Source: [Zimmermannella] faecalis ATCC 13722
Lineage (GTDB): Bacteria > Actinomycetota > Actinomycetes > Actinomycetales > Microbacteriaceae
Assembly (NCBI RefSeq): GCF_000381765.1
Contig: NZ_KB907079.1
Location: 131,442-195,441, forward strand
Direction of reading: 5' to 3'
Length of the DNA: 64,000 nt
The stretch's first letter is position 1, and each line of letters opens with the position of its first letter. Both the position numbers and the translations under genes were made by a program. The notes under the pieces are model-generated. The model had not been told where the DNA came from, made no database searches, and saw only the letters and a program-made list of their open reading frames with translations. Positions 25,037 through 33,724 of the stretch are shown here, piece after piece.

Positions 25037-26247
25037 CCGGCACCGAGCGCGAGGCGCGCGACCGCGGCCGCGCCGTGACCAACGCCGCCGCAATGCTCGT
25101 CGACGCGTGGCACGAGTTGCGCGTGAACCGCCTGCGGATTCTGCTCGCGCTCGTCGGCATCACGGTCGCCGTCGTCGGACTCACGGGCGCGCTCGGGTTC
25201 GGGCAGCTCCTCACCGACGTGCAAACCGAGACGAGCGAGCGCCAGGGAGGGCGCACCGCGACGGTCATCGTCGAGGGCCAGACGTCGCCCGAGGTGCTCG
25301 AGCGGCTCGAACGACTCCCGAACGACTTCGGCGTCGAGCAGCACGCGCTCTCGGCGAGCGCGAACGCCACCGTGTGGACGCCCGTCGCCCAGGTGCCGGT
25401 CGCACTCATGGCGGTCGAACCGGCCTACGGCGAGATCTACCGCTCGATCGTCGCGCAGGGCCGCTTCATCGACGAGCGCGACGCCGACCTGCTCGCGCCC
25501 GCGATCGTCGTGAACGAGAAGCTGTGGGAGGCGATCGGCAGCCCCGACCTCGCGACGAACGCGCGCATCCAGTTCGTCGGCGACGGAACCCAGCAGGCGT
25601 ACACGCTCGTCGGCGTCGCGCCGAACCAGAGCGAGTACGACTCGCCCTCGGCCTGGATTCCCTACGCGAGTCTGCAGGGCGTGCCGGGCGTGCACCTCGA
25701 CGGCAGCTCGACGCAGCTGTCGATGTGGGTGCCGGCCGACATGGCCGACCAGTTCGCCGCACAGCTCAACGAGCAGCTCAGTACGTCGGGACTCATGGCG
25801 TATCGCAACGACTGGGCCGCGATGACGAGCGGCTCGTTCGACGTCGTGCAGTGGTTCGTGATTGGCGCCGCCGTCGGCATGTTCGCGCTCGGCGCCCTCG
25901 GCCTCGTGAACATCAACCTCGTGACGATGCAGCACCGGGTGCGCGAGATCGGCATCCGTCGCAGCTACGGGGCGACGTCGGCGCGCATCTTCTTCGGCGT
26001 GCTGCTCGAGTCGGTGCTCGCAACGTTCGTCGCTGGCGTCGTCGGTGTCGTGCTCACCGTCGCGGTAATTCAGAGCCCGTGGCTACACGACTGGCTGCGC
26101 ACGATCGGCGTCTACGAGCCGCGACCGTTCCCGCTGTCGGCGGTGTTCATCGGGCTCGCGGCCTCGACGGCCGTCGGCGCGCTCGCCGGTGCCCTGCCCG
26201 CGCTGCGCGCCATGCGTATCCAGATCATCGACGCGATTCGCTACTGA
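25033..26247 (+). CDS. ABC transporter permease (MacB-like)
   Basis: A 404-residue permease with one N-terminal membrane helix (about 33-55), a large extracytoplasmic MacB_PCD domain (about 60-270) and three C-terminal helices, the FtsX fold. The cytoplasmic loop REIGIRRSYGATSARIF and the ending RAMRIQIIDAIRY are characteristic. The ATG at 25033 overlaps the ATPase stop by four bases. Last gene of the adaptor-ATPase-permease operon; convergent with uvrD, with a palindrome between. Confidence 0.92.
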   Translation: MTGTEREARDRGRAVTNAAAMLVDAWHELRVNRLRILLALVGITVAVVGLTGALGFGQLLTDVQTETSERQGGRTATVIVEGQTSPEVLERLERLPNDFGVEQHALSASANATVWTPVAQVPVALMAVEPAYGEIYRSIVAQGRFIDERDADLLAPAIVVNEKLWEAIGSPDLATNARIQFVGDGTQQAYTLVGVAPNQSEYDSPSAWIPYASLQGVPGVHLDGSSTQLSMWVPADMADQFAAQLNEQLSTSGLMAYRNDWAAMTSGSFDVVQWFVIGAAVGMFALGALGLVNINLVTMQHRVREIGIRRSYGATSARIFFGVLLESVLATFVAGVVGVVLTVAVIQSPWLHDWLRTIGVYEPRPFPLSAVFIGLAASTAVGALAGALPALRAMRIQIIDAIRY

Positions 26248-26299
26248 CGCCGCGCTGCTGCGTGGCGCCGCATCCCGCGACACCGCAACCGGCGCTGCC

Positions 26300-26339
26300 A
26301 GCGACAACTGGCGCCGTCACCACGGCGCCAGTTGTCGCT
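26300..26339. repeat. 40-bp palindrome, family D
   Basis: Perfect 18-base arms (AGCGACAACTGGCGCCGT and its complement) around CACC, between the convergent ABC permease and uvrD stops. Degenerate GGCGCCAGT/CGTC fragments continue to about 26402. It might act as a bidirectional terminator, but there is no T tract. Confidence 0.85.
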
Positions 26340-26480
26340 GTCGGCGCCGTTCGTCGCTCGCGGCGCCAGTCGTCAGCAGCGCCAAACGTCGCCAGCAGCG
26401 CCACTCAGCACCGCCCACCGCCACACCAGCACGCCGACGAACGCGCGCGACCGGATACGCGACCCGGCACCCGCCGCGGG

Positions 26481-28889
26481 CTACAGCTTTTCGAGGGGCG
26501 CGACCTTGATGAGCAGCTTCTTGCGCCCGACGCCGTCGAAGTCGACTTCGGCGACGCGCTTCGTGCCGGTGCCGAGCACGGCCCGCACGGTGCCCTCGCC
26601 AAAGTCGGTGTGCTTCACGCGATCGCCGTGCGCGAGCTCGAGCGCCGAGTTGTCTTTCACTGCACCGGTGACGGTGTTGTCAAACTGCCGCTTTTCGCGG
26701 CGCGGGTTGAACGGCTCCTTCAGCCCGCGCGCGCCCTCGAGCACGTTGCTGCGACGCACCTCGCCAAAGCCGCCCGAGCCGCCGAAACCGCCGCGGCCGT
26801 ATCCGGCCGACCCCGTCGCCCGCATCGTCGGCCTGGTCGAGACGTCGGCCGGGGTCTGCCGCCAGGCGATGAGTTCGGCGGGCACCTCGTCGAGGAAGCG
26901 GCTCGGCATCGCGATCGATGCCTCGCCATACTGCGTGCGCGAGACGGCGAGCGAGATGTGCAGCACCTTGCGGGCTCGCGTGATGCCGACGTAAAACAGT
27001 CGCCGCTCTTCGGCGAGCCCGCCCGGCTCGTCGGCGCTCATGCGGTGCGGCAACAGTTCTTCTTCGACGCCGGTGAGGAACACGGCCTCGTACTCGAGCC
27101 CCTTCGCGGTGTGCAGCGTCATGAGCGATACGGCGCCCGACTCGTCATCGATGTCGTCGGCCGCCGCGACGAGCGCGACCTCGGTGAGGAAATCGACGAG
27201 CGTGCCGTCGGCGTGCTGCTTGTCGAACTCCTTCGCGACGTTGATGAACTCTTCGACGTTCTCGGCGCGCGCGTCGTCTTGCGGGTTGCCGGTCGCGCGC
27301 AGTGCCTCGACGTAGCCGGTGGCCTCGATGATCGTCTCAAGCATCTTCGAGACGATGACAGGGCCGGTGGGCCGCTGCGGGTCGATCGACGCCTCGGCCT
27401 CGTCGAGAATCAGCGCGAGCTCGGCGATCTTGCCGCGCAGCTTCGGCCCGACGCCGAGGTCGTCGGCACGCCGCAGCGCCTCGCGGAACGTGATGTCGTG
27501 GTCGGCCGCGAAGTTCGAGATGGCCGTGACGGTCGCGGGGCCGATGCCCCGCTTCGGCGCGTTGATGATGCGGCGCAGCGCGAGCTCGTCGTTCGGGTTC
27601 GCGACGCTCATGAGGTACGCGAGCACGTCTTTCACCTCGGCGCGTTCGTAGAACTTTGTGCCGCCGATGAGGCGGTACGGCACGGCCGAGCGAATGAGAA
27701 TCTCTTCGAGCGCACGGGTCTGCGCGTTCGTGCGATAGAACACGGCCACGTCGTTGAAGCTCGTGCCCGAGTCGTGCAGCTTGTGAATCTCATCGGCGAC
27801 GAACTGCGCCTCGTCGTGCGCCGAGAAGCCAGCGAACCCGACGATCTTCTCGCCCGAGCCGGCGGCGGTCCAGAGGTTCTTCTCGCGCCGGTCGAAGTTG
27901 TTGCCGATGACGGCGTTCGCGGCATCGAGGATGTTCTGGGTCGAGCGGTAGTTCTGCTCGAGCAGAATCGTCTCGGCGCCGGGGAAATCGTGCTCGAACT
28001 CGGTGATGTTGCGAATGTCGGCGCCGCGGAACGCGTAGATCGACTGGTCGCTGTCGCCGACGACGGTGAGCGACGCCGCCGGAATCGAGCCGTCGGCCGC
28101 AAGCTCGATGCGGGTGTCGATCGGCACGTGCTGCGCCTCGGTCACGCGCGTGAGCTCGCGGATGAGCGCGTACTGCGCGTGGTTCGTGTCCTGATACTCG
28201 TCGACCAGCACGTGCCGGAACCGGCGCCGGTAGAGCGCCGCGATGTCGGGGAACGCACGGAACAGCCAGACCGTCTGCGTAATCAGGTCGTCGAAGTCGA
28301 AGGCACGGTTGCGCTCGAGCTCGCGCTGATACTGCCGGTAGATTTCGAGCACGAGCTGGTCGCGCGGGTTGGTCGCGTCAACCTTTCGGGCGAAGCCGTC
28401 GGGGTCGATGAGCTCGTTCTTCAGCGCCGAGATGCGGTTGAGCGCGTGCGACGGCGTCACCCCGAGCGACTCGGCCTCGAGCGCCTTCACGATGCGCTTC
28501 ACGAGCGCCTTCGAGTCGGCCGAGTCGTAGATCGTGAAGCCCTGCGGGTAGCCGAACTTCTCGGCCTCGCGGCGCAGGATGCGCACGCACGCCGAGTGGA
28601 ACGTCGAGATCCACATGCCCTGCACCGTCTCGCCGAGCAGGTGCCCGACGCGCTCGCGCATCTCGGCCGCGGCCTTGTTCGTGAACGTGATTGCGAGAAT
28701 CTGGCTCGGCCACGCCTCGCGTGTCGCGATGAGCCCCGCGATGCGGTGCGTGAGCACGCGGGTCTTGCCCGACCCCGCGCCCGCGATGATGAGCAGCGCG
28801 TCGCCGCGGTACTCGACGGCGGCGCGCTGCGGCGGGTTGAGCCCCTCGACGAGGTCGGCGGGAATCGGGGAAAGCGGCAGGTTCGTCAT
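26481..28889 (-). CDS. pcrA: ATP-dependent DNA helicase UvrD/PcrA
   Basis: A superfamily 1A 3'-5' helicase acting in nucleotide excision repair, mismatch-type processing and replication-conflict relief. Its 802 residues are usual for actinobacterial PcrA/UvrD1. Walker A AGAGSGKT is at 36-43; AITFTNKAAAEMRERV (motif Ia), VDEYQDTNHAQ (motif II), VGDSDQSIYAFRGA (motif III), QNYRSTQNIL (motif IV) and TLHTAKGLEYEAVF (motif V) follow in order. The glycine-rich linker (about 715-740) leads to a C-terminal Tudor-like domain (HTDFGEGTVRAV) that binds RNA polymerase in relatives. Monocistronic. Confidence 0.96.
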   Translation of the reverse strand: MTNLPLSPIPADLVEGLNPPQRAAVEYRGDALLIIAGAGSGKTRVLTHRIAGLIATREAWPSQILAITFTNKAAAEMRERVGHLLGETVQGMWISTFHSACVRILRREAEKFGYPQGFTIYDSADSKALVKRIVKALEAESLGVTPSHALNRISALKNELIDPDGFARKVDATNPRDQLVLEIYRQYQRELERNRAFDFDDLITQTVWLFRAFPDIAALYRRRFRHVLVDEYQDTNHAQYALIRELTRVTEAQHVPIDTRIELAADGSIPAASLTVVGDSDQSIYAFRGADIRNITEFEHDFPGAETILLEQNYRSTQNILDAANAVIGNNFDRREKNLWTAAGSGEKIVGFAGFSAHDEAQFVADEIHKLHDSGTSFNDVAVFYRTNAQTRALEEILIRSAVPYRLIGGTKFYERAEVKDVLAYLMSVANPNDELALRRIINAPKRGIGPATVTAISNFAADHDITFREALRRADDLGVGPKLRGKIAELALILDEAEASIDPQRPTGPVIVSKMLETIIEATGYVEALRATGNPQDDARAENVEEFINVAKEFDKQHADGTLVDFLTEVALVAAADDIDDESGAVSLMTLHTAKGLEYEAVFLTGVEEELLPHRMSADEPGGLAEERRLFYVGITRARKVLHISLAVSRTQYGEASIAMPSRFLDEVPAELIAWRQTPADVSTRPTMRATGSAGYGRGGFGGSGGFGEVRRSNVLEGARGLKEPFNPRREKRQFDNTVTGAVKDNSALELAHGDRVKHTDFGEGTVRAVLGTGTKRVAEVDFDGVGRKKLLIKVAPLEKL

Positions 28890-28964
28890 GACCCGTCCAT
28901 CCTAGGTGCCGCCTCCGACACCCCGCGGGCGGTACCACGACACCATCCAGCTAATCTCCGCCGA

Positions 28965-29015
28965 CTGACGGCAAATCGCGGCAAACCCAAGCGAAATGCC
29001 GCAAACTACCGTCAG
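28965..29015. repeat. 51-bp palindromic repeat, family A, copy 7
   Basis: The only copy outside the first 3 kb. The right arm reads GCAAACTACCGTCAG, so two pairs are disturbed. Flanks CCGA and TCAGCGAAGG match other copies. It lies between the uvrD start and the GDPD stop. Confidence 0.82.
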
Positions 29016-29027
29016 TCAGCGAAGGAG

Positions 29028-30017
29028 TCAGTTCGCGAAAGAGACGGATACGCGGGGTACAGCAGCGGCCGGGTCATCGGCCAGGAGCGCGGCGCGGGCC
29101 GCGGCCGGGTCGTCGGCGAAGATCCCGTCGACGCCGGTTGCCGCGAGCGCGCGGCAGTAGTCGTCGGCGCGCCCCGCGAACGCGCCCGGCAGGTGCTGTT
29201 CTTCGCCGCGCAGCGTGTACGTGAACACCTCGAGCCCGCGGGCGTGGGCGCGCTCGACGAGGTCGGCGTCGAGCAGCGTTGTTCGCACCGAGATGCCGTC
29301 GTAGCGATGCGCCGCGTCGTCGAGGCCCTCGTCGGTGCAGCGCTCCGGCCCCTCCTCCCCCGACCCCGGGCGCAGCCACGGCTCGTCCTCGACGAGCACC
29401 ACGAGCCCCGCGTCGAGCTCCCGCACGAGCGGGGTGCCGGCGAGCCGATCGAGGGCGCCGGTCTCGAAGCTCTCGATGCGGGCCTCGAGCAGGCAGTCGG
29501 CATCGAGCACGGGTGCGAGCTCACGCGCGAGCAGCTCCTCGTAGCGGAACCCGCGGGCGCGCATCCACGCATCCCACTTCAGCTCGAGCACGAGCCCGCA
29601 GCCGCGACCGCGCTCGTGCGCCGCCTCGTCGACGAGCCGCACGAGGTCACGCAACCGCAAGAGCGGTTCGGTGCCCGAGTGCGCGTGCGACGCCGGCCGC
29701 AGCTCCGGCAGGCGCTCGACCGCGCGCAGCGTGCTCAGCTCGGCCCACGTGAAGTCTTCGGCATACCACCCGTCTTCGATGCCGGGAACGCCCACCCGGC
29801 GCCGCTCGGCGAACTCCGGATGCGCGGCGACGTCGGTCGTGCCGTCGAGCACGGGTTCGTGGCGCACGACGAGCACGCCGTCGGCGGTCGGCACGAGGTC
29901 GGGCTCAACGAAGTCGCTGCCCTGCGCGATTGCGAGTCGGTAGCTCGAGGCGGTGTGTTCTGGGAGGTGCGCGGGTGCGCCGCGATGGCCGATCACGAGG
30001 GGCGTGCCGTTCGTCAT
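29028..30017 (-). CDS. Glycerophosphodiester phosphodiesterase
   Basis: Hydrolyses glycerophosphodiesters to glycerol-3-phosphate and an alcohol. The 329-residue TIM-barrel enzyme begins VIGHRGAPAHLPEHT with His11, then Glu38 and Asp40 of VEPDLV and His53 of VRHEP, the metal and catalytic set. No signal peptide, so it acts in the cytosol. The ATG at 30017 lies six bases after CATGAT, a leaderless arrangement shared with ramB. Its product joins the glycerol-3-phosphate pool that glpK would also feed, but glpK in this window is frameshifted. Confidence 0.9.
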   Translation of the reverse strand: MTNGTPLVIGHRGAPAHLPEHTASSYRLAIAQGSDFVEPDLVPTADGVLVVRHEPVLDGTTDVAAHPEFAERRRVGVPGIEDGWYAEDFTWAELSTLRAVERLPELRPASHAHSGTEPLLRLRDLVRLVDEAAHERGRGCGLVLELKWDAWMRARGFRYEELLARELAPVLDADCLLEARIESFETGALDRLAGTPLVRELDAGLVVLVEDEPWLRPGSGEEGPERCTDEGLDDAAHRYDGISVRTTLLDADLVERAHARGLEVFTYTLRGEEQHLPGAFAGRADDYCRALAATGVDGIFADDPAAARAALLADDPAAAVPRVSVSFAN

Positions 30018-30023
30018 GCGCCA

Positions 30024-30029
30024 ATCATG
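30024..30029 (-). promoter_or_regulatory. -10 box (CATGAT) for leaderless GDPD gene
   Basis: CATGAT on the minus strand, six bases before the ATG; the same hexamer and spacing precede ramB. Confidence 0.5.
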
Positions 30030-30058
30030 CGCCCGATGCGTGAACTTTCGGAAACGAA

Positions 30059-30091
30059 CACCCCGCCCCGGGCAATGCCCGAGGCGGGGTG
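30059..30091 (-). terminator. Terminator after the Bax-inhibitor-like gene
   Basis: CACCCCGCC pairs with GGCGGGGTG, and an inner GGGC-AAT-GCCC hairpin forms the tip. It lies 18 bases after the stop at 30110 on the minus strand; GTTCGTTT follows. Confidence 0.8.
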
Positions 30092-30109
30092 CGTGGAGGG
30101 CGGTCGACG

Positions 30110-31147
30110 CTAGTCGTTGCCGCGCAAGATCGCGATGAGGCGGAGGATCTCGATGTAGATGAACACGACGGTCGAGATGATCGAGTACGCGGCGATCCAC
30201 CCGTACTTGCGGGGTGCGCCAGCCTTCACGCCGTTCTCGATGAATTCGAAGTCCATGATGAGCATGTAGGCGCCCATGACGACGGCGAAGATACCGAGGA
30301 GCACGCCGAGCGGGATGCCGAAGATCTCGATGCCGGTACGCATGCCCCACGGGTCGGTCACAACGCCGGTCCACATGAGCACGAGGTTCACGAGCGAGAA
30401 CGCCGCGTAGGCGAGCATCGCGATCATGAAGAACTTCGTCACCTTCGGCGACGTGCGCACCTTGCCCGAGGTGAACAGCGCGAGCGTCACGCCGATGACG
30501 ATCACCGTCGCGAGCGTCGCCTGCAGCACAATGCCCGGGAACACTGCCTCGAGCAGGGCCGAGAAGCCACCGACGACGAGGCCCTCGGCGACCGTGAAGA
30601 TCACGGTGAGCACGGGGCTCGGCTCGCGGCGGAAGGTCATGACGAGCGCGAGCACGAATGCCGAGATCGCGCCGATGCCGGTGAGGGCGTAGCCAATACC
30701 GGGCGATGCCGCCGTGGCGAACCACGTCACGGCCGCGGTCACGAGCAGAATGCCGAACATGCCGGCGGTCTTCGCGATCGAGTCTTCGACCGTCATGCGG
30801 TCAAGCTGGTCGTTCGAGGGCGACGGCAGGTCGTACTGCTGGTTCAGCTGGTCGGGCGACGGCGCCGGCTGCTGAAACTGGCCAGGCTGTCCCTGCTGTG
30901 GGTAACCCTGCTGGAACTGGCCCTGCTGCGGGTAGCCCTGCTGGCCGTAGGCCTGCTGGTAACCCGGCGCCTGCTGGCCGGGGGCTTGCTGGTTGAACTG
31001 CTGGCCGCCAAACTGCTGGCCGGACTGGGGGTTGCCGTACGCCTGGTTGTATTGCGCCCGTGCATTCTGGGCTGCGCCCGCGTGCTGGTTACGTCGCTGA
31101 TATTCGCCATTGAAGTACGGGTTCCGCTGAAGTGCAGAGCTCGACAT
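30110..31147 (-). CDS. Bax inhibitor-1/YccA family membrane protein with Gln-rich N-terminus
   Basis: A 345-residue protein. Residues 1 to about 105 are disordered, Gln/Gly/Pro/Tyr-rich, with repeats of GYPQQGQ. The rest is a seven-helix membrane domain of the actinobacterial BI-1/YccA-like kind, ending in helix VFIYIEILRLIAILRG. Members of this superfamily include pH-sensitive calcium channels, but function in actinobacteria is not established. Tandem ATG codons lie after GAGGAGAA; the second (31147) has the better spacing. TACACT lies 30-35 bases upstream and a strong terminator follows. Monocistronic. Confidence 0.83.
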   Translation of the reverse strand: MSSSALQRNPYFNGEYQRRNQHAGAAQNARAQYNQAYGNPQSGQQFGGQQFNQQAPGQQAPGYQQAYGQQGYPQQGQFQQGYPQQGQPGQFQQPAPSPDQLNQQYDLPSPSNDQLDRMTVEDSIAKTAGMFGILLVTAAVTWFATAASPGIGYALTGIGAISAFVLALVMTFRREPSPVLTVIFTVAEGLVVGGFSALLEAVFPGIVLQATLATVIVIGVTLALFTSGKVRTSPKVTKFFMIAMLAYAAFSLVNLVLMWTGVVTDPWGMRTGIEIFGIPLGVLLGIFAVVMGAYMLIMDFEFIENGVKAGAPRKYGWIAAYSIISTVVFIYIEILRLIAILRGND

Positions 31148-31178
31148 CATTTCTCCTCTAGGTCGTGCGCTTGCAGCA

Positions 31179-31184
31179 AGTGTA
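31179..31184 (-). promoter_or_regulatory. -10 box (TACACT) for the Bax-inhibitor-like gene
   Basis: TACACTTGCTGCA on the minus strand, about 32 bases before the ATG, similar to the context before the MinD-like gene. The -35 element is unclear. Confidence 0.45.
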
Positions 31185-31231
31185 CGGACGCCACTTGACA
31201 ATCGCGCGGGAATCGCACTCAGTTTTTGCCG

Positions 31232-31639
31232 CTACTGCGGGGTGTTCGCTGCGGGCGTTCGAGCGCGGAACCGGCGGATGAGCTGCCACACGAGGCGCGG
31301 CACGAGCAGGAACACCGCGAGCGTGAGCGTCGCGACGATGATGAACGCGACCGCCGCGGTGTCGCCGAACAGGATGCGCAGTGCCAGGCCGCTCGACACG
31401 GTCACGGCCCAGATGAGCACGCCCGCCGGCCACACGGCCGCGTGATTGCTGCCGATGAGCCGAACGATGAGCCAGCCGAGCAGCAGCGCGCCGAGGAATG
31501 GGCCCGCGGTCGCGAGCACCTCGAGCGGCGCGAGCGACTCAGCGTGCGAGGCGCGGCCGATCGCCGCGAAGGCGACCACGAGCACCGCATCGAGCAGCAG
31601 GAACGGCCAGGCAGCGGGGCGATCGGTCGGAGCGGGCAT
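31232..31639 (-). CDS. DUF3054 family membrane protein
   Basis: A 135-residue protein with four predicted membrane helices and a basic C-terminus (VPRLVWQLIRRFRART). Sequence, length and topology fit DUF3054, an actinobacterial family without known function. The ATG at 31639 follows a TATTCT box by six bases, supporting a leaderless start; longer upstream frames overlap the divergent phosphatase promoter region. Single gene. Confidence 0.78.
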   Translation of the reverse strand: MPAPTDRPAAWPFLLLDAVLVVAFAAIGRASHAESLAPLEVLATAGPFLGALLLGWLIVRLIGSNHAAVWPAGVLIWAVTVSSGLALRILFGDTAAVAFIIVATLTLAVFLLVPRLVWQLIRRFRARTPAANTPQ

Positions 31640-31645
31640 GCCCCA

Positions 31646-31651
31646 AGAATA
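31646..31651 (-). promoter_or_regulatory. -10 box (TATTCT) for the DUF3054 gene
   Basis: TATTCT on the minus strand, six bases before the ATG: again the leaderless spacing. Confidence 0.6.
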
Positions 31652-31866
31652 TCGCGGCCGCGCATCCACCCCGGCTCGCATCCATGCCGCCGCACCGGCG
31701 CCCGCCGCACCGGCAGCCGACTTCGCCAGCACCCACCTCGCCGACACACGTCGATTTCGCCAGTTCGTCATCCGCCGGTAACCCGTTCGTGACCTCGCCG
31801 AGACGACCGCTCCGTAGCTTCGAGCGCGCAAGCCACGAACACCCGCACACTCCTTGAGAGGACCCC

Positions 31867-33618
31867 ATGAAGTCACAGCGCTTCACGAAGACGCTTTCGG
31901 CCTGCGGCGCCGCCGCCACCGTTGCGCTCGGTAGCTTCGCATTCGCGACCCCCGCCTCGGCCGCCACGAGCGCGCCCGAGGGCCCGAAGAACGTCATCCT
32001 GCTCATCGGCGATGGCATGGGCTACAACCACCTCGACAACATGAACGCCTACGAGAACGGTGAGGTGTACTGGCAGGTCGACCGCGGTGGCGACAACAAG
32101 GTGAAGCCGTGGGGCGGCAACTCGACCCCCACCGAGGGCTTCCAGGCCTGGGACCAGGTCTCGATGGAGACCGCATGGTACGAGCAGGACCCGTACGACA
32201 CGCAGGCCGCGTGGGGTGACTTCGAGCAGGTCAAGGACAACCCGACCGACTCGGCCGCCGCGGGCACCGCGATGGCGACCGGCCACAAGACCTACAACGC
32301 CGGCATCGGCGTCGACTACAACGAAAACGTCGTCGAGAACGTCTCGGAGCGCGCGCACGAGCTCGGCAAGTCGGCCGGCGTCGTGAGCTCGGTACCGTTC
32401 TCGCACGCGACACCCGCGGCTTTCTCGTCGCACAACACGAGTCGCAACGACTACGAGGGCATCGCCGCCGAGCAGGTCAACAGCGAGTACATGGACGTCG
32501 TCATGGGCGCCGGCCACCCGTACTACAACGACGACCACCAGCCGACCGAAACGGGTGACTTCAGCTACATCTCGGAGGAGTCGTTCGAGCAGCTTCGCAA
32601 CGGCGAGTCGGACTTCACCTACATCGAAGAGAACGCCGACTTCGAGGCGCTCACGACGGGCGACACCCCCGACCAGGTCTTCGGCATCCCGCAGGTCGGC
32701 TCGACGCTGCAGCAGAACCGCACCGACGACGCGACGCTCAACGACGTCGTCGACCTGCCGACGATGACCGAGGGCGCGCTCAACGTGCTCGACAACAACG
32801 ACGAGGGCTTCTTCCTCATGGTCGAGGGCGGCGCGATCGACTGGACCGGTCACGCAAACCAGACCGAACGCAACATCGAAGAGACCATCGACTTCTCGAA
32901 CTCGATCGACTCGGTCGTGAACTGGGTTGAGCAGAACTCGAGCTGGGACGAGACCCTCGTGATCGTCACGGCCGACCACGAGACCGGCTACCTCTCGGGC
33001 GCGAACTACGAGCTCGACGCCGACGGCAACCAGATTCCGGTCGAGGGTTCGACCGACTACGTGCTCGGCGACTGGGGCCCCATGGAGCCCACCGAGGCCG
33101 GCTCGGCCCCGACGCAGGACTGGTTCTCGGACAACCACACGACGATGCTCGTGCCCTACTTCGTGAAGGGCGCCGGGGCTGACACGCTGCTCGGATACGC
33201 GACCGGTCACGACCTCGTGCGCGGCAACTACCTGAGCAACGTCGACATGGCGAACTGGCTGCTCGACGACGCCTGGGTTGCGAACGCGGCGCCGACCGAC
33301 CCGACCACCGACCCGGAGCCCACAGCCGACCCCGAGCCCAGCGAGCCCACCCAGACCGAGCCGACCGAGACCGACCCGGCCCAGACCGAGCCGACCCAGA
33401 CCTCGGACGCGCCGACCGACCCCACCTCGACCGACAGTTCGGGCGACCAGGGCAAGGGCGACGCCGCGAACGGCAACCAGGGCTCGAACGACGCTGACGG
33501 TTCGCTCGCGACGACCGGTGCCGACATGTTCGGCCCGATCGCGATCGCCGCGGGCGTGCTCCTGCTCGCCGGCGCCGCGATCCTCGTGATCCGCCGCCGC
33601 CAGCAGCACGACGCGTAG
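31867..33618 (+). CDS. Wall-anchored alkaline phosphatase
   Basis: Releases phosphate from phosphomonoesters outside the cell. The 583-residue precursor has a signal peptide (cleavage near residue 33, ASA-ATS), metal ligand Asp49 in LLIGDGMG, nucleophile Ser129 in PTDSAAAGTA, and metal-site TADHETGY near residue 368. After the catalytic domain comes a Thr/Pro/Glu-rich stalk (about 475-540), then LATTG at 547-551, a membrane helix and an Arg-rich tail: an LAxTG sortase signal of the class E kind typical of high-G+C actinobacteria. TTGAGAGGA precedes the ATG. Single gene with a strong terminator; no Pho box identified. Confidence 0.93.
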   Translation: MKSQRFTKTLSACGAAATVALGSFAFATPASAATSAPEGPKNVILLIGDGMGYNHLDNMNAYENGEVYWQVDRGGDNKVKPWGGNSTPTEGFQAWDQVSMETAWYEQDPYDTQAAWGDFEQVKDNPTDSAAAGTAMATGHKTYNAGIGVDYNENVVENVSERAHELGKSAGVVSSVPFSHATPAAFSSHNTSRNDYEGIAAEQVNSEYMDVVMGAGHPYYNDDHQPTETGDFSYISEESFEQLRNGESDFTYIEENADFEALTTGDTPDQVFGIPQVGSTLQQNRTDDATLNDVVDLPTMTEGALNVLDNNDEGFFLMVEGGAIDWTGHANQTERNIEETIDFSNSIDSVVNWVEQNSSWDETLVIVTADHETGYLSGANYELDADGNQIPVEGSTDYVLGDWGPMEPTEAGSAPTQDWFSDNHTTMLVPYFVKGAGADTLLGYATGHDLVRGNYLSNVDMANWLLDDAWVANAAPTDPTTDPEPTADPEPSEPTQTEPTETDPAQTEPTQTSDAPTDPTSTDSSGDQGKGDAANGNQGSNDADGSLATTGADMFGPIAIAAGVLLLAGAAILVIRRRQQHDA

Positions 33619-33633
33619 TCTGCCGCAACGCCG

Positions 33634-33666
33634 AGAGGCCCGGCCCCCAATCGGGGCCGGGCCTCT
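33634..33666 (+). terminator. Terminator after alkaline phosphatase
   Basis: Perfect 14-bp stem AGAGGCCCGGCCCC/GGGGCCGGGCCTCT with CAATC loop, 15 bases after the stop. It probably acts in both directions, since guaA converges. Confidence 0.88.
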
Positions 33667-33694
33667 TCGCGGTCTCGGGGCGCCGGGCTCAGGC

Positions 33695-33724
33695 GAGCGC
33701 TACTCCCACGAGCGCTACTCCCAC
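33695..33724. repeat. 15-bp tandem duplication at the guaA stop
   Basis: GAGCGCTACTCCCAC occurs twice in direct succession. The right copy contains the guaA stop codon; the left copy is a vestige just downstream. A similar duplication is seen at the aceA stop. Confidence 0.75.

Noticed and set aside
25107-30113. A 1,668-codon open frame on the plus strand across the ABC permease, uvrD and GDPD region
   Set aside because: It is the antisense shadow of uvrD and GDPD: Arg/Val/Ala/Glu-rich with no domain, made possible by high G+C. The real genes on the other strands explain the region.
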